Origin: DAMCZI01 sp032095175
GTDB lineage: Bacteria > Bacillota > Clostridia > Clostridiales > Caloramatoraceae
DNA length: 64,000 nucleotides
Direction: 5' to 3'
Assembly (NCBI GenBank): GCA_032095175.1
Contig: DAMCZI010000024.1
Location: 1-64,000, forward strand
Shown: in pieces, positions 49,150 to 56,810 of the stretch
How the letters are laid out: the number at the start of each line of letters is the position of its first letter
Position numbering within the stretch: position 1 is the stretch's first letter
Notes under the pieces: model-generated
The model's database searches: none
The model's input: only the letters and a program-made list of their open reading frames with translations
What the model was told of the DNA's origin: nothing
Position numbers and translations under genes: made by a program

Positions 49150-50538
49150 ATGAGTGATAAAAGGGGACTTCTTTCGTCACTTCCAAAGGTAGATAATATA
49201 CAAAATGATGAAAGAATAAGTGCTTATGATTCTATACCAAAGACGGTTGTTCTTGAAGCTATTAGAGAGACCTTGGATTTTTACAGAAAGGGTATACTTT
49301 CTGATAAAATAGATAACTTTTCATATGAAGGCATAATAGGAGACATACAAAAGAAGATTAAGAGTAAAAGCTCAATGCATCTTAAAAGGGTTGTAAATGC
49401 CACAGGTACAGTTCTACATACAAACCTTGGAAGAGCTGTTCTTTCTAAATCAGCAGTTGAAGCTGTAATTAATGCTTCCCTTGGGTATAACAACCTTGAA
49501 TTCGATTTGGAAAATGGAGTGAGAGGTTCAAGATACAGCCATGTAGAAGAGTTGATATGCAAATTAACAGGAGCAGAGGCGGCACTTGTTGTAAATAACA
49601 ATGCAGCAGCAGTAATGCTTGCACTCTCTACTCTATGCAAGGGTAAAGAAGCGATTGTATCTAGAGGACAGTTAGTTGAGATAGGAGGCTCCTTTAGAAT
49701 ACCTGCTGTAATGGAAGAGAGCGGTGCAAAATTAGTTGAGGTTGGTACTACTAATAGAACACATACCTATGACTATGAGAGAGCAATAAATGAAAATACA
49801 GGTGTAATTTTAAAGGTTCATCAAAGCAACTATAAGATTATGGGCTTCACTGAGGAAGTAGAAATAGAAGAGCTTTGTGAAATAGGAAAAAAGCATGATA
49901 TACCTGTTGTAGAGGATATAGGAAGTGGAGTATTGGTTGATATGTCAAAATTCGGACTTACCTATGAGCCTACAGTTCAAAACAGCATTAAAAGAGGTAT
50001 AGATGTAATTACATTCAGTGGAGATAAGATGCTTGGGGGACCTCAGGCAGGAATAATTGCAGGAAGAAAAGAATACATAGAAAGAATGAAAAAGAATCAA
50101 CTTACAAGGGCTTTAAGAATAGATAAAATGACTCTAGCTGCCCTTGAAGCTACACTACGTTTATATCTTGATGAAGATAAGGCTATAAAGGAAATCCCAG
50201 GCTTAAGAATGCTTACAAAGAGTCCTGAGGTACTTAAAAAGGATGCTCAAAAGCTTTCAAGAATGATTAAAAGCAGAATAAAGGACAGGGCCATTATTGA
50301 GATAGAAAAAGACTTCTCCCAGGTTGGCGGAGGAGCTATGCCCCTTGAAAATATGGCAACCTATGTTGTAACACTTAGGACTGATAAAAAGAGCCTTAAT
50401 GATATTGATTATGAACTTAGGAATTGTGAATTGCCTATTGTAGCGAGAATATACAAGGATAGAATGATATTTGACGTAAGAACATTATTTGATGATGAAT
50501 ATAAAATAATAGCAGATATGCTGGATATTGTTGTTTAG
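49150..50538 (+). CDS. selA: L-seryl-tRNA(Sec) selenium transferase
   Basis: 462 residues. VVNATGTVLHTNLGRAVLSK, AALVVNNNAAAVMLAL and FSGDKMLGGPQAG with PLP lysine K293 identify SelA. It converts Ser-tRNA(Sec) to Sec-tRNA(Sec) using selenophosphate. AGGAGG lies before ATG 49150. selB starts 12 bases after it. Confidence 0.97.
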   Translation: MSDKRGLLSSLPKVDNIQNDERISAYDSIPKTVVLEAIRETLDFYRKGILSDKIDNFSYEGIIGDIQKKIKSKSSMHLKRVVNATGTVLHTNLGRAVLSKSAVEAVINASLGYNNLEFDLENGVRGSRYSHVEELICKLTGAEAALVVNNNAAAVMLALSTLCKGKEAIVSRGQLVEIGGSFRIPAVMEESGAKLVEVGTTNRTHTYDYERAINENTGVILKVHQSNYKIMGFTEEVEIEELCEIGKKHDIPVVEDIGSGVLVDMSKFGLTYEPTVQNSIKRGIDVITFSGDKMLGGPQAGIIAGRKEYIERMKKNQLTRALRIDKMTLAALEATLRLYLDEDKAIKEIPGLRMLTKSPEVLKKDAQKLSRMIKSRIKDRAIIEIEKDFSQVGGGAMPLENMATYVVTLRTDKKSLNDIDYELRNCELPIVARIYKDRMIFDVRTLFDDEYKIIADMLDIVV

Positions 50539-50549
50539 GAGTTGGTGTT

Positions 50550-52457
50550 ATGCATCATGTAATAATCGGAACTGCGGGACATATAGATCATGGAAAAACA
50601 ACCTTAATAAAGGCTCTTACAGGAAGGGAAACAGATACCCTTAGAGAGGAAAAGGAAAGAGGTATATCCATTAATCTTGGGTTTACATACTTTGATCTTC
50701 CTTCAGGAAGAAGAGCAGGAATAGTTGATGTTCCAGGCCACGAGAGGTTTGTAAAAAACATGCTTGCTGGTGTTGGAGGAATTGATATTGTTATACTTGT
50801 TATTGCAGCGGATGAAGGTATAATGCCTCAGACAAGGGAACATCTAAATATAATAGAACTTTTGGATATTAAAAATGGAATAATAGCTATAACTAAAAAG
50901 GATATGGTTGATGATGAATGGCTTTCAATGGTTACAGAGGATGTTAAAGAGGAGCTAAAGGACAGCATTTTAAAGGATGCTCCCATTATACAGGTCTCTT
51001 CTGTAAGCGGTGAAGGACTTCAGGAATTATCTAAAACAATAGATGATATGACCCAGAGAATACCTGAAAAAGATATAGTTACTGACTTTAGAATACCAGT
51101 TGACAGAGTATTTTCTGTTACTGGATTTGGAACTGTAATTACAGGAACCCTTATTTCAGGTGTAATACATGAGGGTGATAGCTGTGAGGTATACACAAGA
51201 AATATTAGGACAAAGATTAGAGGCATACAGGTTCATGAGAAGAGTGTAAAGGAAGTAGATGCAGGTCAGAGAGTTGCAGTTAATATTGCTGGAATTGGAG
51301 TGGATGATGTAGCAAGAGGAGATGTTATATCTAAGCCTGATGCAATGGAAAACAGCATGATGCTTGATTGCAGATTAAAGTACCTAAAGGATGCAGCTCG
51401 CCCCCTTAAAAACAGAGATAGGGTTAGAGTATATCATGGAACCTCTGAAATATTAGGAAGAGTTGTCATATTAGACAAGGAGCAGGTAAACCCAGGAGAA
51501 TCAGCCCTTGTTCAAATAAGGCTTGAAGGAAACATGGCAGCCAGGCGAGGGGACAAATATGTAATAAGAAGCTACTCACCTATGATAACAATTGGTGGCG
51601 GAACCATTCTTGACCCATGTCCTAAAAGGCATAAGGCAACAGATAAGCATATTGTTGAAGAGCTGCTTTTAAAGGAAAAGGGTGACCCTACAGAGGTTAT
51701 AGAGCAGACAGTATATAAAAATAGCAAGAATTTCCCTAAGAAAGAGGATATAATAAAGCTTTCGGGAAAGGGAGTAGCAGACATAGAGGGTATTTTAAAA
51801 TCCCTGGTTGATGGTGAGAAGGTAATTGAAATAGCCTTGAAGGACGGAAATGTGTATATACACAGAAAGTATATTGAAGAACTAAAGCTAAAATTCAATG
51901 AAGTTCTTGACGCATTCCATAAGGCAAATCCCCTAAAGGCAGGAATGTCTAGAGAGGAATTTAAAACAAAGGTATTTGGGCAGTCGATAAAGCAAAAGCT
52001 TTATGATGAAATACTAGAGAGGTTTGAAGGGGATATAATTGAAACCAGTGGAGCTTCTATATGGAAAAAGGGCTTTGAGATTAAATTCGATAAGAGGCAG
52101 GAAGAAATAAAAAAAACCATCTTTAGTTCATTCCATGATGGAAAATTTCAGCCTCCATCTGTCAATGATATAATAAAATCCTTTGGACGAGAAGAGAAAG
52201 CAGCGAAAATGGTATTTGATTCCCTTATCGATATGGGAATCATAATAAAACTCAATGAGGACGTATATATGGAAGCCTCATATGTAAGTTCTGGAAAAGA
52301 ATTGATTGTTGATTTTATAACCAAAAACGGAGATATATCAGCAGGCCAGTACAGAGATCTCATAGGTGCCAGCAGAAAATATGCCGTTGCTTTACTTGAG
52401 TACTTTGACTCCATAAAATTAACAAAGCGTGTTGAAGACAAGAGAGTATTATTATAA
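50550..52457 (+). CDS. selB: Selenocysteine-specific elongation factor SelB
   Basis: 635 residues. G domain: GTAGHIDHGKTTLIKALTG, DVPGHERFVKNM and TKKD; EF-Tu-like domains 2 and 3 follow. Then four winged-helix repeats (about 370-635) bind the SECIS hairpin. It delivers Sec-tRNA to UGA codons such as that in selD. GGAGTTGG precedes the ATG. Confidence 0.97.
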   Translation: MHHVIIGTAGHIDHGKTTLIKALTGRETDTLREEKERGISINLGFTYFDLPSGRRAGIVDVPGHERFVKNMLAGVGGIDIVILVIAADEGIMPQTREHLNIIELLDIKNGIIAITKKDMVDDEWLSMVTEDVKEELKDSILKDAPIIQVSSVSGEGLQELSKTIDDMTQRIPEKDIVTDFRIPVDRVFSVTGFGTVITGTLISGVIHEGDSCEVYTRNIRTKIRGIQVHEKSVKEVDAGQRVAVNIAGIGVDDVARGDVISKPDAMENSMMLDCRLKYLKDAARPLKNRDRVRVYHGTSEILGRVVILDKEQVNPGESALVQIRLEGNMAARRGDKYVIRSYSPMITIGGGTILDPCPKRHKATDKHIVEELLLKEKGDPTEVIEQTVYKNSKNFPKKEDIIKLSGKGVADIEGILKSLVDGEKVIEIALKDGNVYIHRKYIEELKLKFNEVLDAFHKANPLKAGMSREEFKTKVFGQSIKQKLYDEILERFEGDIIETSGASIWKKGFEIKFDKRQEEIKKTIFSSFHDGKFQPPSVNDIIKSFGREEKAAKMVFDSLIDMGIIIKLNEDVYMEASYVSSGKELIVDFITKNGDISAGQYRDLIGASRKYAVALLEYFDSIKLTKRVEDKRVLL

Positions 52458-52535
52458 AAACCTATAGATATTTTCTATAGCTGAGATATCTATTTGCAAG
52501 ATAGCTAATATTATGATAAAATACTTATTGTCTCT

Positions 52536-52632
52536 GGGGGTAGATGGGTGCTGGTGTGCCCGCCGGTCTTCAAAACCGCGTTGTCGTGCTAAGACCACGA
52601 TGGGTAGGTTCGATTCCTACATACTCCCGCCA
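52536..52632 (+). tRNA. selC: tRNA-Sec (UCA)
   Basis: 97 bases with encoded CCA. The anticodon stem CGGTC/ACCG-type encloses a loop with TTCAA (anticodon TCA, reads UGA), with a long extra arm (GTTGTCGTGCTAAGACCACGA) and T-arm GTAGG-TTCGATT-CCTAC. Acceptor GGGGGTA pairs with TACTCCC with one G-T pair, discriminator G. It completes the sel locus. Confidence 0.95.
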
Positions 52633-52645
52633 ATTTGAATTGATG

Positions 52646-52697
52646 ACCTCTAAGCTAGTGGTACAAATGTGCTACAAAACTTAGAGGTTTTTATTTT
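52646..52697 (+). terminator. Terminator of the sel operon/tRNA-Sec
   Basis: ACCTCTAAG (52646-52654) / CTTAGAGGT (52680-52688) with a 25-base loop holding GTGGTAC and GTGCTAC, then TTTTATTTT. Confidence 0.8.
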
Positions 52698-52818
52698 CTC
52701 TATTGAAGGCTTATATTCCTACATTATTCCCACACTAGTTTTGAATATGTTGATACTATAGTAATACTCCATGATGGTCATATGTGTAAATGCGGATATT
52801 ATGAATTATATAATTCAC

Positions 52819-52851
52819 AGAGAGGAGTTACAGTAAATGTAACTCCTCTCC
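52819..52851 (-). terminator. Hairpin at the end of the leftward membrane-protein gene
   Basis: AGAGAGGAGTTACA and TGTAACTCCTCTC (about 52820-52850) form a 13-base stem around GTAA. It includes the last codons and stop of the leftward gene. The T-tract is poor in both directions. Confidence 0.55.
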
Positions 52852-53676
52852 AAGTAATACAAGAATCTTTAGAATTGAAAATAATTGAATAAAAAATAAT
52901 GTAAAAGGAGTTTCATAATCTCTAGGCTGCTCTATAAAATAAAATATGCCTAGTAATAGGAGCACAGCTGCACCTATAAGTAAAAAAAGAAGACCTTGAT
53001 TGCTTAGAGAAAACCAAATACCTGAACTAATTCCATAATTAATATATAGATATAGGTTAATTGGATAATAAATAATACAAGCTATGATTAGCAATTTAAA
53101 ACGTATGTAAGGTGAAAGAATCCATAGTAGTACAAATGTTGCCATAATGCCAATAAAAAAGAGAAGTTTCTTTATTGGAAATGCAATTTTTTTCTCAACT
53201 TTTAAAGTACTACCATCTAACTTTAAACCATAAATGGCTCTAGAGGTATGAGGTAGATATCCAATTGTATATATTTTATTCATTTCTACATTTGCACCAA
53301 AAAAGAATTTAAGTTTTTTCCCTTCGATATAGACATATTCATTTGGGTCTTTACTCTCAGTTCTTACATCGTATACATATCCAGTAACATAATTAAAATT
53401 TCCTGTAATTAATTTTGGAATGTCTAATAGGTAAGGCAGTGCAAAATAGGCAATTATTAAAATTGCAATAGCAGATCCTAATATTTTAACTCCGATGTAT
53501 TCCAGTTTGCTTTTTTTATGAGAATTTAATACATTATAACTAATATTAACTTTCTCTGAGGATTTATTACTAAAAAATACCTTAGGACAGAAAAATAATA
53601 TTCCAGCAGCCAATATCCAAAAAAACAGTTGTAGAAAAAAAGCTATAACTTGAAAAATATACAAAATATATTCCAC
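52828..53676 (-). CDS. Multi-pass membrane protein of unknown function
   Basis: 282 residues. There are TM helices near 5-30, 64-85, 165-183, 188-215 and 225-250, and an extracytoplasmic beta-rich loop (about 95-155) with VTGYVYDVRTESKDPNEYVY. The loop recalls DUF3592-like membrane proteins, but that is only a resemblance. It is a single leftward gene in a low-GC stretch next to gene remnants, which suggests accessory content. Confidence 0.6.
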   Translation of the reverse strand: MEYILYIFQVIAFFLQLFFWILAAGILFFCPKVFFSNKSSEKVNISYNVLNSHKKSKLEYIGVKILGSAIAILIIAYFALPYLLDIPKLITGNFNYVTGYVYDVRTESKDPNEYVYIEGKKLKFFFGANVEMNKIYTIGYLPHTSRAIYGLKLDGSTLKVEKKIAFPIKKLLFFIGIMATFVLLWILSPYIRFKLLIIACIIYYPINLYLYINYGISSGIWFSLSNQGLLFLLIGAAVLLLLGIFYFIEQPRDYETPFTLFFIQLFSILKILVLLGEELHLL

Positions 53677-53786
53677 CTTTTAAATAAATTTGAAAAATTT
53701 AATTATTATGCTTATAAAGAAAGCTAAAATTAAGTAATAGTATTATACTATAGATATTAATAGTTAAAAAGAGATAAATAAAGGAT

Positions 53787-53903
53787 ATGGATTATATGAA
53801 AAATACTAAAAAAGGGAGAATTAGTAATTCTGAATATGAAAAAAGAAGAAAGAAAATTATGAATGGCGGTGTAAAAATTGAAACTACTATAAAGAGTATA
53901 TAA
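53787..53903 (+). CDS. Possible 38-residue basic protein
   Basis: ATG 53787 lies two bases after AAGGA, so the second in-frame ATG at 53796 is the better start (35 residues). The product MKNTKKGRISNSEYEKRRKK continues IMNGGVKIETTIKSI; it is strongly basic and helical. It has no family and could be a random frame in a remnant region. Confidence 0.3.
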   Translation: MDYMKNTKKGRISNSEYEKRRKKIMNGGVKIETTIKSI

Positions 53904-53916
53904 GGGGATGATTAAT

Positions 53917-53976
53917 TTGAAGAGAAAGGTAATTGCAGCATTTACCATATGTGTAGTCATTGAAGATTATATATAA
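53917..53976 (+). pseudogene. Signal-peptide remnant of a secreted or lipoprotein gene
   Basis: AGGGGATG, eight bases before TTG 53917, opens a frame MKRKVIAAFTICVVIEDYI that stops after 19 codons. A KRK start plus a hydrophobic run is the beginning of a signal peptide; the mature part is missing and the terminator follows at once. It was probably truncated by deletion between this site and the terminator. Confidence 0.45.
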
Positions 53977-54015
53977 AAATTCCTGATATCTAGTTTTGTG
54001 ATATCAGGAATTTTA
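53976..54015. terminator. Bidirectional terminator
   Basis: AAAATTCCTGATATC (53976-53990) pairs with GATATCAGGAATTTT (54000-54014) around a nine-base loop, serving the remnant on the right-going strand and the leftward SDR gene. Confidence 0.88.
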
Positions 54016-54016
54016 A

Positions 54017-54859
54017 TTAATAGATCTTGGACACAACAAACTCAATAAACTTTGCAGGTACAAGTCTTTTTAAGAATACTACTGCTTTATAGGAGAATCC
54101 TGCAGTGGCCCTTACAGGTGGATTTTTTCTTTTTATTATTCTTAGGACTTCTTTAACCACTATTTCCGGTCCTGGGCCGTTTTGTTCTGACTTTTCCATT
54201 GAGGTAATTGATTTAGTGAATGTATCATAGTATGCGGAACCTTCTTTTGAGGCAGCTACATAGTTTCTTTTTTCTGTGAAACCAGTTTTTGTGTCTCCAG
54301 GTTCAACCATTGAAACTTTTATACCAAAGGGCTTTAACTCCATTCTCATGGCTTCTGTTACTGCTTCTATTGCATACTTACTTGCGCTGTACATGGATTG
54401 GAATGGGATGGATATAACTCCTGCAACGGAGCTTATGTTTATTATAAGACCTTTATTCTGTTTTCTCATAATGGGCATTATTGCTCTAGACATTCTAAGC
54501 ATTCCAAAAAAGTTAGTATTAAACTGGCTGTAGGCTTCTTCTATAGTTGTATCTTCAACTGAGCCAGCAATTCCAAAGCCAGCGTTGTTTATGAGAATAT
54601 CGATATTTTTCTCTTCGCTATGTATTATTTTTACTGCATTTTCTACAGATTCATCAGAACATACATCAAGTTGAACCATTCTTAGAAAGCCTGGATTGTT
54701 TGGTGAAGAAGGAATAACTTCTGTATATTTTTCTGCTTGTACACTTCTTGAGGTTCCATATACCTTGTATCCCATATTTACAAGTTTATGAGCCATGGCT
54801 TTACCTAAACCTGAAGAGGCACCGGTTATGATGGCAACATCTCCAATTTGCTTATTCAT
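54017..54859 (-). CDS. Short-chain dehydrogenase/reductase (classical SDR)
   Basis: 280 residues. NAD(P) motif TGASSGLG (12-19), ILINNAGFG, catalytic serine in NISSVAG (S152/S153) and YSASK with Y167 and K171. The C-terminal extension of about 50 residues (AGFSYKAVVFLKRLVPAKFI) may contact membrane. The substrate is unknown. It is divergent from an alpha-oxoamine synthase gene, which raises a linked ketone-forming and ketone-reducing pathway. Confidence 0.92.
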   Translation of the reverse strand: MNKQIGDVAIITGASSGLGKAMAHKLVNMGYKVYGTSRSVQAEKYTEVIPSSPNNPGFLRMVQLDVCSDESVENAVKIIHSEEKNIDILINNAGFGIAGSVEDTTIEEAYSQFNTNFFGMLRMSRAIMPIMRKQNKGLIINISSVAGVISIPFQSMYSASKYAIEAVTEAMRMELKPFGIKVSMVEPGDTKTGFTEKRNYVAASKEGSAYYDTFTKSITSMEKSEQNGPGPEIVVKEVLRIIKRKNPPVRATAGFSYKAVVFLKRLVPAKFIEFVVSKIY

Positions 54860-55038
54860 TTTTAATCCCCCTTATATCTAAACCTTTTATTTATCAAAAA
54901 ATATGTAGGACTGTTTTATTATAAGCCTTAGAACCATCTATTTCAAATTAATAAAATCAATATAATTATACATTTTATTATTGATAATGTAAATAAACGG
55001 AAAAAAGTAGTTGATTTATTTAGAAATAAAAGATAAAA

Positions 55039-55062
55039 TATAATGATATACAGATTCTGTAT
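55039..55062 (+). promoter_or_regulatory. TATAAT followed by a 15-bp palindrome (candidate operator)
   Basis: TATAAT (55039-55044) is followed by ATACAGATTCTGTAT (55048-55062), a perfect 7-1-7 palindrome at the expected transcription start of the oxoamine synthase gene. A repressor bound there would block initiation. No clear -35 at standard spacing. Confidence 0.45.
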
Positions 55063-55110
55063 GGAATTATATTATTAAATTATATTTATTTAAGTTTAGG
55101 GGGAATCATT

Positions 55111-56295
55111 ATGAAGGACATTTTTCAAAAATGTTATGATTACACAGCTGCAAAGGAAGCAATGAAGGCAGGAGTTTATCCATATTTTCATGTGCTTGAT
55201 TCGGGACAGGATTCAGAGGTTATTATAAATGGGAAAAGGACCATAATGATTGGCTCCAACAACTATCTTGGACTTACCTCTGATGAGAGAGTAAAGAAAG
55301 CAGCTGAAGAGGCAGTTATAAAATATGGAACTGGATGTTCAGGCTCAAGATTTTTAAATGGAACATTAAACATACATATTGAGTTGGAAAAGAAACTGGC
55401 TGATTTTGTGCATAAGGAAGAAGCAATGACCTTCAGCACAGGTTTTCAATCAAATCTTGGAATAATATCTGCAATAGCAGGAAGAAATGATTATATATTA
55501 GGTGATAGGGCAAACCATGCAAGTATAATAGATGGATGCCGCTTGAGCTTTGCTAAGCTTTTAAAGTATAAACATAATGATATGGAGGATTTGGAAAGGT
55601 TACTAAAAAACGTTCCAGATAATTATGGCAGGTTGATTGTAACTGATGGAGTATTCAGCATGGAGGGTGATATATGTAACCTTCCTGAAATAGTTAGATT
55701 AGCTAGAAAGTATGAAGCAAGAATACTTGTGGATGATGCTCATGGTCTTGGAGTATTAGGTGAAAGAGGTAGAGGTACTGCAGAATATTATGGACTAGAG
55801 GATGAAGTCGATATTATAATGGGTACTTTTAGCAAATCACTTGCCAGTCTTGGTGGTTATATAGCTGCAAAGGAAAGTGTAATTCATTATGTAAAGCATG
55901 CATCAAGACCATTTATATTTAGTGCTTCTATACCACCAGCATGTGCTGCAGCAGCAATGGAGGCCTTAAGGATATTGGAAGCTGAACCAGAAAGAATAAA
56001 GAGGCTCTGGGATAATGCCGAGTTTATGAAGCAGGGCTTCAAGAAGCTTGGATTATCAACCGGAAATTCAAATACTCCAGTAGTTCCTGTTATGACAGGG
56101 GAGGATTATAGAACATTTAAGATAGCAAAGGAACTCCTAGAAGAAGGGGTATATGTAAACCCTGTAATAACTCCTGCAGTATTACCTGGTGAAGCTCTGC
56201 TAAGGACAAGTTATACTGCAACCCATACAAGGGAACAGCTTGAATACGCTCTTAATGCTTTTAACACAGTATTTAGCAGATATAAAGATCAATAA
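55111..56295 (+). CDS. Alpha-oxoamine synthase (KBL/BioF/SPT-type PLP enzyme)
   Basis: 394 residues. IGSNNYLGLTSDERVKKAAE, YGTGCSGSRFLNGTLNIHIE, DRANHASIIDG, VDDAHGLGVLGERGRG and GTFSKSLASLGGY with PLP lysine K242. The family joins an amino acid to an acyl-CoA with loss of CO2: glycine C-acetyltransferase, BioF, or serine palmitoyltransferase. No bio or threonine dehydrogenase gene is nearby; the N-terminus YPYFHVLDSGQD is typical of KBL/SPT-like members. The exact substrates are open. Confidence 0.9.
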   Translation: MKDIFQKCYDYTAAKEAMKAGVYPYFHVLDSGQDSEVIINGKRTIMIGSNNYLGLTSDERVKKAAEEAVIKYGTGCSGSRFLNGTLNIHIELEKKLADFVHKEEAMTFSTGFQSNLGIISAIAGRNDYILGDRANHASIIDGCRLSFAKLLKYKHNDMEDLERLLKNVPDNYGRLIVTDGVFSMEGDICNLPEIVRLARKYEARILVDDAHGLGVLGERGRGTAEYYGLEDEVDIIMGTFSKSLASLGGYIAAKESVIHYVKHASRPFIFSASIPPACAAAAMEALRILEAEPERIKRLWDNAEFMKQGFKKLGLSTGNSNTPVVPVMTGEDYRTFKIAKELLEEGVYVNPVITPAVLPGEALLRTSYTATHTREQLEYALNAFNTVFSRYKDQ

Positions 56296-56299
56296 TGAT

Positions 56300-56339
56300 A
56301 AAAAGGCATTCATCTAGGTAATCATAGATGAATGCCTTT
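56300..56339 (+). terminator. Terminator of the oxoamine synthase gene
   Basis: AAAAGGCATTCATCTA (56300-56315) pairs perfectly with TAGATGAATGCCTTTT (56324-56339), then CTTT. Confidence 0.92.
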
Positions 56340-56445
56340 TCTTTAATATGCCTAACCTAAAAATTGTCCTATTATATTGATGTTCAAAAATAAATATGGT
56401 AAAATATGGTTATGAGATATGCGCTTAAGAAATGAGGTGGATAAG

Positions 56446-56598
56446 TTGGATGCACAAGAAAATACAATAATATTGGTTGAAAAATATATATGTAAGGTTG
56501 AGGAATTATTCCGGAATGGGAAAATATCTCCTGAAAGGTATGAGGAGCTTATTAAAAACAAGATTAAATTTTTGAATAAATATAAGGATATCGTTTAA
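56446..56598 (+). CDS. 50-residue helical protein
   Basis: TTG 56446 follows GAGGTGG at five bases; an in-frame ATG at 56419 has no good site. The product, LDAQENTIILVEKYICKVEE then LFRNGKISPERYEELIKNKI, is a two-helix hairpin with an acidic first helix and a SPERYEEL turn. Similar short helical proteins lie in many clostridial genomes without a known role. It precedes the Mn2+ riboswitch. Confidence 0.55.
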   Translation: MDAQENTIILVEKYICKVEELFRNGKISPERYEELIKNKIKFLNKYKDIV

Positions 56599-56613
56599 TT
56601 AGTACAAAAAATA

Positions 56614-56641
56614 TTGACTTCTATATAGAATATGTTAAAAT
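56614..56641 (+). promoter_or_regulatory. Promoter of the Mn2+ riboswitch transcript
   Basis: TTGACT (56614-56619), 16 bases, TAAAAT (56636-56641), about ten bases before the riboswitch starts. Confidence 0.6.
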
Positions 56642-56650
56642 GAAATTAGT

Positions 56651-56782
56651 TTAAAGGGGAGTAACTCGGCAGTGCTTTAATCTATCGTCATTTCGGCGTT
56701 AATGCCCGGTAGATTAGCAAGGTTATCCTTGTGAGTAAGACCTTTATCCATGTATTATTCATGGATAAAGGTCTTTTTATTA
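56651..56782 (+). ncRNA. yybP-ykoY Mn2+ riboswitch with terminator
   Basis: The aptamer shows AAAGGGGAGTAACTC at the 5' side and GTGAGTAAGACC at the 3' side, with two coaxial arms between (CTATCG...CGGTAG-type arm and TTAATGCCCGG), the known yybP-ykoY layout. It ends in the hairpin GACCTTTATCCATG / CATGGATAAAGGTC (56739-56774) followed by TTTTTATT. Aptamer and terminator share the GACC segment, so Mn2+ binding should prevent termination and turn the ATPase on. Confidence 0.9.
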
Positions 56783-56810
56783 GGAAAAATATATTATGGG
56801 AGGTAATGCG

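Noticed and set aside
52646..52690. GTGGTAC/GTGCTAC motifs after tRNA-Sec considered as an integrase attachment site
   Set aside because: They lie in the loop of an ordinary terminator and no integrase or duplicate of the tRNA end is visible.
52782..52891. Rightward frame with MCKCGYYELYN opposite the membrane-protein gene
   Set aside because: It has no ribosome site, overlaps the 3' end of the leftward gene and is built partly from its terminator palindrome.
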